This document shows, piece by piece, positions 26,033 through 34,957 of a stretch of 64,000 nt of DNA. The number at the start of each line of letters is the position of its first letter. Position 1 is the stretch's first letter. Position numbers and translations under genes: made by a program. Origin of the DNA: Pontiella agarivorans (GTDB taxonomy: Bacteria > Verrucomicrobiota > Kiritimatiellia > Kiritimatiellales > Pontiellaceae); the NCBI RefSeq assembly GCF_034531395.1, contig NZ_JARVCO010000012.1, positions 558,001 through 622,000 on the forward strand, read 5' to 3'. The notes beneath the pieces were generated by a model. The model searched no databases. It was not told the DNA's origin and saw only the letters and a program-made list of their open reading frames with translations.

Positions 26033-27427
26033 ATGATCCATAAAGTAATTAAAAAAAGATGTGAACGAAGTGCGTGTGTTCTCGCGGTTTTGGTTCTTAC
26101 AATGGGGGTGTGCCGGGCAAAGCGGCCGCCGTCTGCTTATGTCCCGCCGGAAGGGTTGGTTTATGGAGCGGCATTTATTGATCGGTTTCTACCTGTTCCG
26201 GTTCACGGTGAATTGCGCTCTGATGTTTGGGGCGCGACCAATGTGATTCCGCGCGCGGTTGAAAACGGAATCGAGGATGCCGAATATTCCTATTGGGGCG
26301 GAAATATTATTGTGGGGGATGACGGCAAAAACCATCTGTTCGTATGCCGCTGGCCGGAAGATAATGTAAAGGGCGGGGGCAAAGCCTCCGGGCATCATAC
26401 GTGGTGGTCTTCAGTTGTCGTGCATGCCGTCAGCGATAACCCGCTGGGTCCGTATAAGGTGATCGATGAAGTCGGTCCGGGGCACAATCCGGAGATCTAT
26501 CGCCTGGCGGACGGAAGCTATAAAATCGGAGTGATGCGTAAATCCTATCATGGCCCGACGCTGAATGGTCCCTGGACGCTTCTGGACACGACTCTGCACA
26601 TCAAAAAGCCGGGAAGTTACATCAATGAATCCAATAAAACATTTGTGCCCCGTGAAGATGGGAGTGTGCTGATGATGAACAAGAACGGCGTTGTTTTTAT
26701 CAGTGAAAAAGGGGATGAAAATTTTGTTCAGGTCACCGGCGGTGTATATCCCAAACTGCCCGGCGAATATCTTCTGGAAGATCCCGTCATCTGGAAAGAC
26801 GAGGTGCAATATAATCTGATTGTGAACGACTGCTGGGGACGCGCGGCTTTTTATATGCGTTCGAAAGATGGACTTAAATGGAAATGGGCACCGGGACTGG
26901 CCTATACCCCGGATATTATGAAACATGAGGGCGGAACGTCGGAGAAATGGTGGAAGTTTGAGCGGCCGAAAGTCCGGCAGGATCAATACGGACGGGCAAC
27001 GCATATGAATTTTGCTGTGATCGATGTTTATAAAGATGATGATCTGGCCAACGACAACCACAGCTCAAAAAATATAGTTATTCCGTTGGAGGTCCCGCGT
27101 CGTCTTCAGATTTTGAATACGGCGCCCATCACGGCGGCTACTGCGGAAATTAAAGTTAAAATTTTGGCAGAAGAAGGTTTTGATCCCCGTCGGGATGTGG
27201 ACCGGACATCGTTGTCTTTCGGCGCGCCGGAAGCGGTTAATTTCGGAAAAGGCTGTGCGCCCATTTCAACAGAGGTTTCGGGAGCGGATTTGCTGGTTAC
27301 CTTTGCTGGCCGGGGAAATGGAATCTCTCCGGATCATTATGCCGCAAAGTTAATCGGCCGTAAAACGGATGGCAGTCTGCTGTTTGGATTTGCAACGTTG
27401 CCGACGGCTGTTGTTGCGGACGAGTAG
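26033..27427 (+). CDS. Exported GH43-like propeller protein, subgroup B
   Basis: 464 aa from ATG 26033 (GAAGAG a few nt upstream); in-frame ATGs at 25991 and 26015 would only add a polar leader. Signal peptide SACVLAVLVLTMGVCRA. The propeller covers about 30-350: ENGIEDAEYSYWGGNIIV, GPGHNPEIYRLADGSYKIG, LLEDPVIWKDEVQYNLIVND and NDNHSSKNIVIP. At the blade-1 position where relatives at 1186, 3875 and 11006 have YWDG, this protein has YWGG (G89), so the GH43-type base is missing. A beta-sandwich tail of about 110 aa (AEEGFDPRRDVDRTSLSFGA) is shared with the 41109 and 48108 proteins. Either a different catalytic residue is used or the protein only binds sugar. It sits between PL8 and a DUF5703 enzyme. 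Confidence 0.78.
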   Translation: MIHKVIKKRCERSACVLAVLVLTMGVCRAKRPPSAYVPPEGLVYGAAFIDRFLPVPVHGELRSDVWGATNVIPRAVENGIEDAEYSYWGGNIIVGDDGKNHLFVCRWPEDNVKGGGKASGHHTWWSSVVVHAVSDNPLGPYKVIDEVGPGHNPEIYRLADGSYKIGVMRKSYHGPTLNGPWTLLDTTLHIKKPGSYINESNKTFVPREDGSVLMMNKNGVVFISEKGDENFVQVTGGVYPKLPGEYLLEDPVIWKDEVQYNLIVNDCWGRAAFYMRSKDGLKWKWAPGLAYTPDIMKHEGGTSEKWWKFERPKVRQDQYGRATHMNFAVIDVYKDDDLANDNHSSKNIVIPLEVPRRLQILNTAPITAATAEIKVKILAEEGFDPRRDVDRTSLSFGAPEAVNFGKGCAPISTEVSGADLLVTFAGRGNGISPDHYAAKLIGRKTDGSLLFGFATLPTAVVADE

Positions 27428-27490
27428 GGGATTCGGATGTGCGGGCCGCATGCATGAATAGAACATTCGGATGCATAGGAGCATTATAAT

Positions 27491-29923
27491 ATGGCAGGAC
27501 GATGCGCAGTATGGGGATGGATGATTTGTGTGTGCGGAGCAGTGTTCGGAAGCGAATACTGGACCGACCGGTATGATGTTGAATGGAAAACACCAAGCCG
27601 GGATGTGCAGGGAAATATGCCGGTTGGTGCCGGGGATATGGCCTGCAATGTCTGGGTGGAGGAGAAGACCGGCGATCTCATGTTCTATATGCAGCGAAGC
27701 GGTTCGTTTTCTGAAATCGGAGAGCATATTAAATTGGGACGTATCCGCATTGCTCTTGATCCAAATCCGCTGAAGGGTTGTGCGGACTTCTCCCAGCGTT
27801 TGGTTCTGAAGGACGGTTATATTTCGATTAAGGCCACGGGCAAAGGCAGGGGCGATTTTGAAACGCGCATTAAACTCTGGGTTGATCAGTTTACGCATTC
27901 AGTGAATGTGACCATCGATGCGGACCAACCGGTCCGCTGGTCGGCGGCTTATGAAAGCTGGCGTACCGAGGATAAAAGTTTAACGGAGCCGGAGGATAAG
28001 ATTGAAAAAGGACATATTGGAACGTCTCGTTTCGGTTCGTTTGCTTATGTGCTGGCTCCTTTTGAAGTGATTAAACGGAAGGATGAAGGTTTTTCGTTCG
28101 ATCAAAACTCGGTCCTGTTTTATCACCGGAATCCCGAAGAGACCCTGTCGCCGAATTTCGGGATTCAACAGCAGGGGCTGGAGTCATACAAAGATCAGCT
28201 CACCAATGTGATTGCCAATCGGACGATGGGCGGCCGGCTGTTCGCGGAGAATGCGATTCCGGCGGGCGAGGGCGAAGGTAAATATTATAAGACCGATTTT
28301 AAATCCCTGATCCTTGAAAGTAAGACGGCGGCAAAAAAACATCATCTTTTTGTGGCAACGCATATTGCGCAACGGGAGGATGTAAAAGAATGGGTTGCTG
28401 AGCTGAATGCTTCCTGTAAGGACGTTCTTAAAACGCAGGGTAATTTTGCAAGGAATCAAGCGTGGTGGAATCAGTTCTGGGAGCGCAGTTATATTGTGGT
28501 GAACCCGGATCATAAGGATGAAACGTCGCCGGTTTGGCAGATAGGCCGAAACTATAATTTGATGCGATACGTGCTTGGAGGAAATGCATATGGCGAATTT
28601 CCGTCCAAGTTTAACGGTGGAAATCTGACGTTTGATGACAGACCGGGCTATGATCCGGATTGGCGCAGATGGGGCGGCGATTTTTTTACGGCTCAAAATC
28701 AGCGATTGCTTTACTGGCCAATGTTGAAATCGGGTGATTTTGACATGATGATACCGCAGTTTGATCTCTATATGATGGCATTGCCCGGCGCAATGATTCG
28801 GGTGCGTGATGCATTCGGGCATGGCGGCGCAGCGTTCTGTGAGAATACAGATCCCTCGGGAATCAATATCCCATTTTGTTATGGCTGGACCAATGCGCCG
28901 GGGCACTGGGCGGAACGTGGCGAGGAAATTCCGTTCTGCGATCCCCGGGTGCGCGGCCGTATCGGCGCAGCGGCGCCGGTTGAGAAAGGGGTGATGATTA
29001 ATCCGTCGCTTTCCTATTATCATGCCTTGCAGCTTGAATTTTCGTATATGCTGTTGGAGCGTTATCTCTACACGGGCGAGAGTTTCGAACGGTACATGCC
29101 GTTTATTCGCGAGTCGCTGAAGTTTTATGATGAGCATTACCAGATTCGTGAAAAAGCCCGGAGCGGCCGGACGCTGGATGAAAACGGGAAACTGGTGATC
29201 TATCCGTCGCAGGCATGCGAGGCTTACAAAGGAGTGAAAAATCCGGTTGATGCTGTTTCGGGGTTACGCGCCTGTTTGGAGACCTTGCTCTCCATCGACG
29301 TTCCGTATATTTCGCAGGGAGATAAGGAGTACTATCAGGACTTTCTTAAGCGCGTTCCGGATTTTCCGTTCGGGGAGTTGGAAGGACACCGGGTGATGAG
29401 TGCAGCAGAGGGGGCCCCGCCGGCTGAAAGCAGCGAGTCGCCCCAATGGTATCCGCTCTTTCCGTATAACCGGTTTACGCTGCTGGATGATGAAATGGAA
29501 ACGTTTCACAATACCTGGAAATATGACAACAGTATGCGTCGCACACATATCGGCTGGAATCAGAGCGGTATTTTTCTGGCACGGATGGGCCTGACAGATG
29601 AAGCACTGGAATATCATAAACTCAAACTGGGCGATGATACCAAGCGGCGATTCCCCATCTATTGGGGACCGAACTATGATGGTATTCCCGATTTGAATCA
29701 GGGCGGCGCCGGCATGATCGGTTTGCAGGAAATGCTGATGCAAACGTTCGGAGATAAGATCCTGATTCTGCCCGCCTGGCCGAAGGATGTGGATGTCGAT
29801 TTTAAGCTGCATGCACCGAAGAATACGACGGTTGAGGTTTGTTTCCGCAACGGGCGAGTAGAAAAACTGATTGTAACCCCTGCGCGTCGGCAGTCCGATG
29901 TGGTGAACTGCTGGGAAAAATAA
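27491..29923 (+). CDS. Exported DUF5703 / GH95-like (alpha/alpha)6 glycosidase
   Basis: 810 aa, AGGAG about 10 nt before ATG 27491; signal peptide WGWMICVCGAVFGS. The N-terminal beta domain has PSRDVQGNMPVGAGDMACNV and GDLMFYMQRSGSFSEIGEHI, typical of the DUF5703 family related to GH95 alpha-L-fucosidases/galactosidases. The remainder is a helical barrel (about 310-740) with YNLMRYVLGGNAYGEFPSKF and GGDFFTAQNQRLLYWPMLKSG. A short beta domain closes it (MLMQTFGDKILILPAWPKDV), as in GH95. An inverting exo-glycosidase function is likely from the fold; the sugar is not predictable. It follows the 26033 propeller gene by 63 bp and is the last gene before a 680-bp gap, so it may end a transcription unit. 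Confidence 0.8.
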   Translation: MAGRCAVWGWMICVCGAVFGSEYWTDRYDVEWKTPSRDVQGNMPVGAGDMACNVWVEEKTGDLMFYMQRSGSFSEIGEHIKLGRIRIALDPNPLKGCADFSQRLVLKDGYISIKATGKGRGDFETRIKLWVDQFTHSVNVTIDADQPVRWSAAYESWRTEDKSLTEPEDKIEKGHIGTSRFGSFAYVLAPFEVIKRKDEGFSFDQNSVLFYHRNPEETLSPNFGIQQQGLESYKDQLTNVIANRTMGGRLFAENAIPAGEGEGKYYKTDFKSLILESKTAAKKHHLFVATHIAQREDVKEWVAELNASCKDVLKTQGNFARNQAWWNQFWERSYIVVNPDHKDETSPVWQIGRNYNLMRYVLGGNAYGEFPSKFNGGNLTFDDRPGYDPDWRRWGGDFFTAQNQRLLYWPMLKSGDFDMMIPQFDLYMMALPGAMIRVRDAFGHGGAAFCENTDPSGINIPFCYGWTNAPGHWAERGEEIPFCDPRVRGRIGAAAPVEKGVMINPSLSYYHALQLEFSYMLLERYLYTGESFERYMPFIRESLKFYDEHYQIREKARSGRTLDENGKLVIYPSQACEAYKGVKNPVDAVSGLRACLETLLSIDVPYISQGDKEYYQDFLKRVPDFPFGELEGHRVMSAAEGAPPAESSESPQWYPLFPYNRFTLLDDEMETFHNTWKYDNSMRRTHIGWNQSGIFLARMGLTDEALEYHKLKLGDDTKRRFPIYWGPNYDGIPDLNQGGAGMIGLQEMLMQTFGDKILILPAWPKDVDVDFKLHAPKNTTVEVCFRNGRVEKLIVTPARRQSDVVNCWEK

Positions 29924-30604
29924 GTGATGGCGGGTCATGCGGATGGTTTAAAGTTTGATGCTGCGTTTTATGGCGGATCTCATCTTTTCTTAGATTCTGA
30001 GTGAATGTACCGAAGGCGTTGGGGGTCTTCGGTCGGGCATTCGTTTCTGGTTCGTGCTCTGATATTGCCATTCCTGCAGCGCGCATATGTTCAATAATTC
30101 GCTGGTGAGCTTGAGCGAATTCATATGGTCTAAAAGTCGGGAAGCCTCTCTCGGGAAGAAGATTGGGAATTCATCCTAAAGAAGTGCTTCAAAGAGAAAA
30201 TGAAGCGTATGATGAACAGGTTTTTCCGGCATTTGACCCGTGATGCTCTCATTTATAAGCAGGTCTGACCGATTCGCTCAGCGGCGAATATTCAGGTCGC
30301 CATACCAATGAGAACGGCTGCGGTGCGGTCATAAAACATTACGATTTTTACATCCGGTTTTCTGTGCATCTTCTGTCGCGGTTTATCGGTTATTTGGTCG
30401 CTGTATAGATCGTCAGATTGATGCTTTCTACTGGAATGAGCGGCTGTGCCGAGGAGGGTGCACAGGAAAAATAATAACGGGTGTCCCAATAAACAAGTCG
30501 GGTGGGAATAGGTAAATAAGCAGTAAGTGGGGATTTGTGGCGTTTTCCAGTGAACTTGTCTGAATGTGATTCATATTTTCGGTGTAAAATTAAAAGGGAA
30601 AATG
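29924..30604 (+). other. Long gene-free region before second PEP-CTERM gene
   Basis: About 680 bp. A stem-loop ACCGAAG...CTTCGGT (30009-30033, 11-nt loop) could end the preceding transcript, but its U-run is poor. Short open stretches (for example around 30088-30240) have no ribosome sites and no recognisable family; they may be relics. AAAAGGG precedes the ATG at 30605. Confidence 0.3.
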
Positions 30605-31306
30605 ATGAAAATAATACATAGTGTGTTGGCTTCTATGCTGACGACAGCAGTAGGGGTACACGCTGCTCTGATTATCCCTACGGGATCAACGGCCAGTTCG
30701 GAATCAGGCGGCCGGGGAGTTGGCAATCTGTACAACGGTGTTGAACTGGTTAATACCGGGGATGTGAATGACTGGACGCAGTACAGCATGAATCCGGCCG
30801 ATGATAATCTTTCGAAGGGCGAGGGCTGGATGGCTAACAATAATTCCGGGGCCTGGATCATTCTGGACCTGGGGGCAGTCTATGCGCTCGATACCATCAG
30901 CATCTGGAACTTTAATTCCAGCACTAATCAATATATCGGCCGTTCTGTATCGAGCATGAATGTTTATGTGCGATCTACTGCGGATACGTTGAATGTCGCC
31001 GGAAGCAAGGCTGCATTTGATTCAACAGGCTGGGCCTCTTTGCAGGCGGCTGCCGCTGTTTCCGTGAATCCGCAGGATACAACAATTACGGCTCCCAACG
31101 CGGTTTTTGACAGTTTGACCCAAACCGGTCGCTATCTGGCTTTTGAGGTGGATTCAACCTCAGGTAGCGATGGCGGTTCAACAAAGTACGCGGGGATGGG
31201 TGAAGTGCAGGTTTTCGGAGCCGTCGTCCCGGAACCGGCAGCATTAGGATTGATTATGGTTGCAGGAGGGAGTTTTCTTTTTATCCGCCGTCGATTCATG
31301 ATGTAA
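30605..31306 (+). CDS. PEP-CTERM-anchored discoidin-like protein
   Basis: 233 aa from ATG 30605 (AAAAGGG 6 nt upstream; ATG 30602 and GTG 30566 are less well spaced). Signal peptide MKIIHSVLASMLTTAVGVHA. The body looks like a galactose-binding-like (discoidin) fold: SSESGGRGVGNLYNGVELVN, then WIILDLGAVYALDTISIWNF and YIGRSVSSMNVYVRSTAD. The C-terminus is a PEP-CTERM signal: VVPEPAALGLIMVAGG followed by FIRRRFMM. Exosortase-dependent anchoring in the envelope and glycan binding are likely roles. The exosortase is not in the window. A clear terminator follows, so this is a single-gene unit, like the other PEP-CTERM gene. Confidence 0.88.
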   Translation: MKIIHSVLASMLTTAVGVHAALIIPTGSTASSESGGRGVGNLYNGVELVNTGDVNDWTQYSMNPADDNLSKGEGWMANNNSGAWIILDLGAVYALDTISIWNFNSSTNQYIGRSVSSMNVYVRSTADTLNVAGSKAAFDSTGWASLQAAAAVSVNPQDTTITAPNAVFDSLTQTGRYLAFEVDSTSGSDGGSTKYAGMGEVQVFGAVVPEPAALGLIMVAGGSFLFIRRRFMM

Positions 31307-31324
31307 GCATGGACGGTAATTTGA

Positions 31325-31362
31325 ATACCCCGCTGGATTCTGCGGGGTATGTTCAACTTTTT
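31325..31362 (+). terminator. Rho-independent terminator after PEP-CTERM gene
   Basis: ATACCCCGC-TGGATTCT-GCGGGGTAT, 9-bp perfect stem, followed within 7 nt by CTTTTT. It lies 18 nt after the stop at 31306. Confidence 0.8.
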
Positions 31363-31651
31363 CCCGTGTAGATTCCGGCCGGGGGGTTCCCTTTTTTTTT
31401 CCTCCTGTTCGGTTTCTTCGCGGTTTTTTAGAAACATAGGGATCAAATGGATGAAGCGTAAGGGAGTCGGTTTTTCGGGGTTTCATTATTTCGTATTTGT
31501 TGTTCCGGTTGCCTTCGAAAGAAAATCCGGGTTCTGTTGAATATGGAAAAATCGTGTGAGGTTTCGAATGGGCACTGTTCGGGTTGCACTTTAAACGCGG
31601 AAGTCGAGCTCTCGCCTTGAGCGTTTTAATAAAATACAGGATGAAAAATAA
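31363..31651 (+). promoter_or_regulatory. Gene-free leader region before sulfatase pair
   Basis: About 290 bp, T-rich at its start. Only tiny frames exist here, such as a 25-codon Cys-containing frame at 31543-31620 without a ribosome site. The promoter for the 31652-36364 gene group should lie here; no clear consensus was found. Confidence 0.25.
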
Positions 31652-33193
31652 ATGAGTACCGGATTTTTTAGATACTGTTTAATCGCCCCGCTGTTGTTGG
31701 GCGCGGTCATGGCATTTGCTGTGGGACAGCCGAATGTGATTCTTATTTTTGCCGACGATCTCGGGCCGGGTATGCTGGGTTGCTATGGTCAGTCGATCGT
31801 GAAGACGCCGCACATCGACCGGCTGGCTGAAGAGGGGATGAAATTTAATAATTATTATGGCGGCGTCTATTGCGCACCGTCTCGTTGGACCCTGCTTACG
31901 GGGATGCACGATGGTCGGATTGGGGGTTGGGCGAATAACCGTGGCGGTTTGCCGATTCTTCGCGATTCAGGAGAAATTTCCGAGGAGGAATTCCAAAAAC
32001 GATTTACTGAACATAAGGCCAAAAGCCATCCGATTGCTCCAGACGAGGTTTTCCTCGCTCAAGTTGCTCAGCGCGCCGGATATAAAACAGCACAGTTCGG
32101 CAAGCTTGATCGAGGTTTCCTGACCTGGCACGAGCGGGTCAAGCGATTCGGGTGGGACTTTTATGAGGGCTATTATGACCATACCCGTTGTCACGGTTTC
32201 TACCCCCCTTACATCTGGCGGAATGGCCATAAAATCGAGTTGGAAGGGAATTTTCTTCCTGATTGCGGAAAAACCAGTGAAGCAGGGAATGAGCCCGTCG
32301 GATATGGCGGCAAAACCTATTCGCAGAATGTGTTTATTGAAGACATCCTGAAATATATTCGCAAGCATAAGGATGAACCCTTTTTCCTCTATCACCCAAC
32401 ACAGCTTCCGCATGGACCTGTAGCTATTCCGGAACTGCATCCCGACTTTGCAGACGATCCGCACTTATCGCTGGCGGAGAAGAAGTATGCATCAATGGTC
32501 AAAATGCTGGATGATCATGTGGGCTTGATTATGGAGGAACTGAAGAATCAGGGATTGGACCGGAATACCATCGTCTTTTTTGCTTCGGACAATGGGCATG
32601 AGCTTTATTACGGACCGAAAAGTGAATATGCCAAACAGATCCTGCCCAGCGGGGAGAAAGCAAATCTTACGGATAAAAAATGGCGGACATCGGAATGCGG
32701 CGACGTCTTTAACGGGGCGGGGGGACGCGCGGGGTTGAAACGAAGCGGTTATCAAGGCGGGATGCAGTGTCCGCTGATTGTTCGTTGGCCGGGGCAGATT
32801 AAGCCGGGGACTGAAACGGACCTGTTATCTGCGCATTACGATTTTATGGCTACTTTGGCCGAACTGGTGGGCGGTGAGATTCCACAGGGTAAGGATAGCA
32901 TTTCCTATCTCCCGACGTTGCTGGGTGAGCCGCAGGAAAAAACACATGACTACGTCATTGTTAACAACAGAAAAACCACTATGGGAAGCAGTGCGCTGAT
33001 TTCACGTGAGGGGTTTAAACTGGTGGAAGCGGATAAAAAACGTGGTCTCTTCCAGCTCTATAATATTCTGACCGATAACGAAGAGCGCCACGACCTTGCG
33101 GATCAATATCCGGAAAAGGTATCGCAACTTAAAACGATTCTGGAACGTGAACTGGATTCCGGGCGACCAGATCTGGCCGGAGGTGAACAATGA
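31652..33193 (+). CDS. Exported sulfatase (S1 family)
   Basis: 513 aa with signal peptide FRYCLIAPLLLGAVMAFAVG. PNVILIFADDLGPGMLGCYG begins the fold; CAPSRWTLLTGMHDGRIG contains C74, the formylglycine site. Instead of the common GKWHLG, the protein reads FGKLDRGFLTWHERVKRFGW. SDNGHELYYGP supplies the second metal-binding pair. An inserted segment of about 40 aa around KQILPSGEKANLTDKKW lies between that motif and the region where sulfatases usually have GGKG; here it is AGLKRSGYQGG. It should desulfate an oligosaccharide in the periplasm or outside. A second, divergent sulfatase follows 71 bp later. No strong Shine-Dalgarno sequence is visible (CAGGATG), so translation may be weak or start slightly differently. 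Confidence 0.9.
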   Translation: MSTGFFRYCLIAPLLLGAVMAFAVGQPNVILIFADDLGPGMLGCYGQSIVKTPHIDRLAEEGMKFNNYYGGVYCAPSRWTLLTGMHDGRIGGWANNRGGLPILRDSGEISEEEFQKRFTEHKAKSHPIAPDEVFLAQVAQRAGYKTAQFGKLDRGFLTWHERVKRFGWDFYEGYYDHTRCHGFYPPYIWRNGHKIELEGNFLPDCGKTSEAGNEPVGYGGKTYSQNVFIEDILKYIRKHKDEPFFLYHPTQLPHGPVAIPELHPDFADDPHLSLAEKKYASMVKMLDDHVGLIMEELKNQGLDRNTIVFFASDNGHELYYGPKSEYAKQILPSGEKANLTDKKWRTSECGDVFNGAGGRAGLKRSGYQGGMQCPLIVRWPGQIKPGTETDLLSAHYDFMATLAELVGGEIPQGKDSISYLPTLLGEPQEKTHDYVIVNNRKTTMGSSALISREGFKLVEADKKRGLFQLYNILTDNEERHDLADQYPEKVSQLKTILERELDSGRPDLAGGEQ

Positions 33194-33264
33194 TTCTGGT
33201 GCGATCGATTGGTGGGCCGTGAAGCCGTTTGCAGAGGGGTGTTGAATTGAAAGACAGGGATAAA

Positions 33265-34836
33265 ATGAAGAAAACTGAAACGCAAAAACAGAGACGACGT
33301 GCTGTGCATGCTTATGCTTTATTGTTTTTCGTGCTTGCGCTGGGAAGCGCATCTGCAGAGAAAAAAATGAATATCCTGTTCCTGCTTACGGATGATCAAG
33401 CCTATCGCACGTTAGGCATCACCGGGAATGACCAGGTTAAGACGCCCAACATCGACCGGCTTGGTCAGCATGGTTTGGTGTTCGACCGTCATTACGATAC
33501 AACGGCCATCTGTATGGGAAGTCGGGCGAACCTGATGAGCGGGATGTATGAATACAAAAACGGGTGCAATTTTGATCATGGGGCTATGGGCACAAAGCAA
33601 TGGTCCACCTCGTATCCCGCATTGCTGAAAGAAGCCGGCTATCGGGTTGGTAACGCAGGAAAATTCGGATTTGCTGTAAAAGATAACAGAAATGTGGATC
33701 AACGCGGAATCGAAGGAACCGGCGTGAAAGAAACCTTCGATGTATATCTGACGAAAGGTGGTCAGTGCAATTATACGACGGCTAAAAACAAAGATTTAGG
33801 GACGTATGAAAAAGAAAATCCGCATCTGACTCAGGCATTGGCCGCTGCTTCAATTGACTTTATGCGTGATGCTGTTGAAGAGGGCAGACCTTTCTGTTTA
33901 ACGGTTGGTTTCAAAGCTCCGCATAAACCTCTCGAGCCGGACCCTCAATTTGATCATATTTATAAAAACACGATATGGAAAAAGCCGGGAAACTACGGTC
34001 GTGAAGCCGGTTTGCATTTAGCGGAACAATCGCGTCAGGACCGTCAGTACAAACGATATTGGGACGAGGCGTACAGCACGGATGAAAAATATCAGTCAAC
34101 ATTGCGGAAGTATCATCAGCTGATCTACGGGGTGGATGTCGCGGTCGGAAAAATTATGCGGGGAGTCGAGGAGCTGGGGATTGCGGAAAACACCGTTGTT
34201 ATTTATTCCTCAGACAATGGATATTTGCTGGGATCGCACGGTTTGGGAGGAAAGGCGCTGCCTTACGAAGAAGGTGCCCGAGCGCCACTGATTATTTACG
34301 ATCCGCGCAGCCCGAAACGCGGGACCATGCGGCGTACAACTTCGTTGACCGGGAATGTGGATATTGCCGCCACCATTCTGGATGTTGCGGGGGTTGGCAT
34401 TCCGGACGTTTATGACGGGAAAAGTCTCTTGCCCATCGTGGCTGACGAACATAGTAAAGTGCGTGAAACTTTGCCGATTATTCAGGTCTTCGGACAGGAG
34501 GGCACTCGCTGCCTTTCTGTGATCAACGGTGAATACAAATATATCTATTGGTTTTATGAAGGTGAGGGAATGAAAGCGACTGAAGAGTTGTTTCATTTAA
34601 CCAAAGATCCGCTCGAAATGACGAATCTCGCCAGCAATCCGGAAGCACAGCCGGTGCTGAATAAAATGCGTAAAGAATATGATGATCAAGTCAGGCGTTG
34701 GGCGGAGCAGACCATTGATTACAACGGTTATCAGGAATACGGCGTTCTGCTGGATCGTCAGGTGGACTGGGAAATAAAAGCGCGTCTGATTCCAGAAAAG
34801 GATGCCAAATATATTCCCGGAACAAAAACGTTTTGA
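33265..34836 (+). CDS. Exported sulfatase with atypical CMGSR maturation motif
   Basis: 523 aa; ATG 33265 follows AGGGAT, and the extra 12 codons upstream (TTG 33229) look untranslated. Signal peptide AVHAYALLFFVLALGSASAE. MNILFLLTDDQAYRTLG and SSDNGYLLGSHGLGGK are the metal-binding motifs of S1 sulfatases. The active-site segment is ICMGSRANLMSGMYEYKNG: C83 is present, but the third position, normally Pro (or Ala), is Gly, and the usual LTG is LMSG. KAPHKPLEPDPQFD and a long C-terminal domain are normal. The enzyme may still be matured, since some maturases tolerate changes here, or be inactive; the rest of the fold argues for a working protein. It probably acts with the 31652 sulfatase and the GH117-like gene downstream. 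Confidence 0.88.
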   Translation: MKKTETQKQRRRAVHAYALLFFVLALGSASAEKKMNILFLLTDDQAYRTLGITGNDQVKTPNIDRLGQHGLVFDRHYDTTAICMGSRANLMSGMYEYKNGCNFDHGAMGTKQWSTSYPALLKEAGYRVGNAGKFGFAVKDNRNVDQRGIEGTGVKETFDVYLTKGGQCNYTTAKNKDLGTYEKENPHLTQALAAASIDFMRDAVEEGRPFCLTVGFKAPHKPLEPDPQFDHIYKNTIWKKPGNYGREAGLHLAEQSRQDRQYKRYWDEAYSTDEKYQSTLRKYHQLIYGVDVAVGKIMRGVEELGIAENTVVIYSSDNGYLLGSHGLGGKALPYEEGARAPLIIYDPRSPKRGTMRRTTSLTGNVDIAATILDVAGVGIPDVYDGKSLLPIVADEHSKVRETLPIIQVFGQEGTRCLSVINGEYKYIYWFYEGEGMKATEELFHLTKDPLEMTNLASNPEAQPVLNKMRKEYDDQVRRWAEQTIDYNGYQEYGVLLDRQVDWEIKARLIPEKDAKYIPGTKTF

Positions 34837-34957
34837 ACCGATGCTGTTTTCTGCGCCGTTGTCAGTCGGGAAAATCTAACGTTCTGGTCAATCCCCAATC
34901 GCGCGCATTTTTGAAATCAGAAACACAGTGTTGCAATGTGAAACCTAGGAAAATGAA

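Noticed and set aside
15190-30195. Shared motif GAAGCACTTCTTT(TT)AGG near 16559 and inverted near 30175, with a shorter match at 15191, upstream of three surface-protein genes
   Set aside because: A 16-nt match with a 2-nt gap is near chance expectation for 64 kb on both strands, and the orientation and distance to the genes differ.
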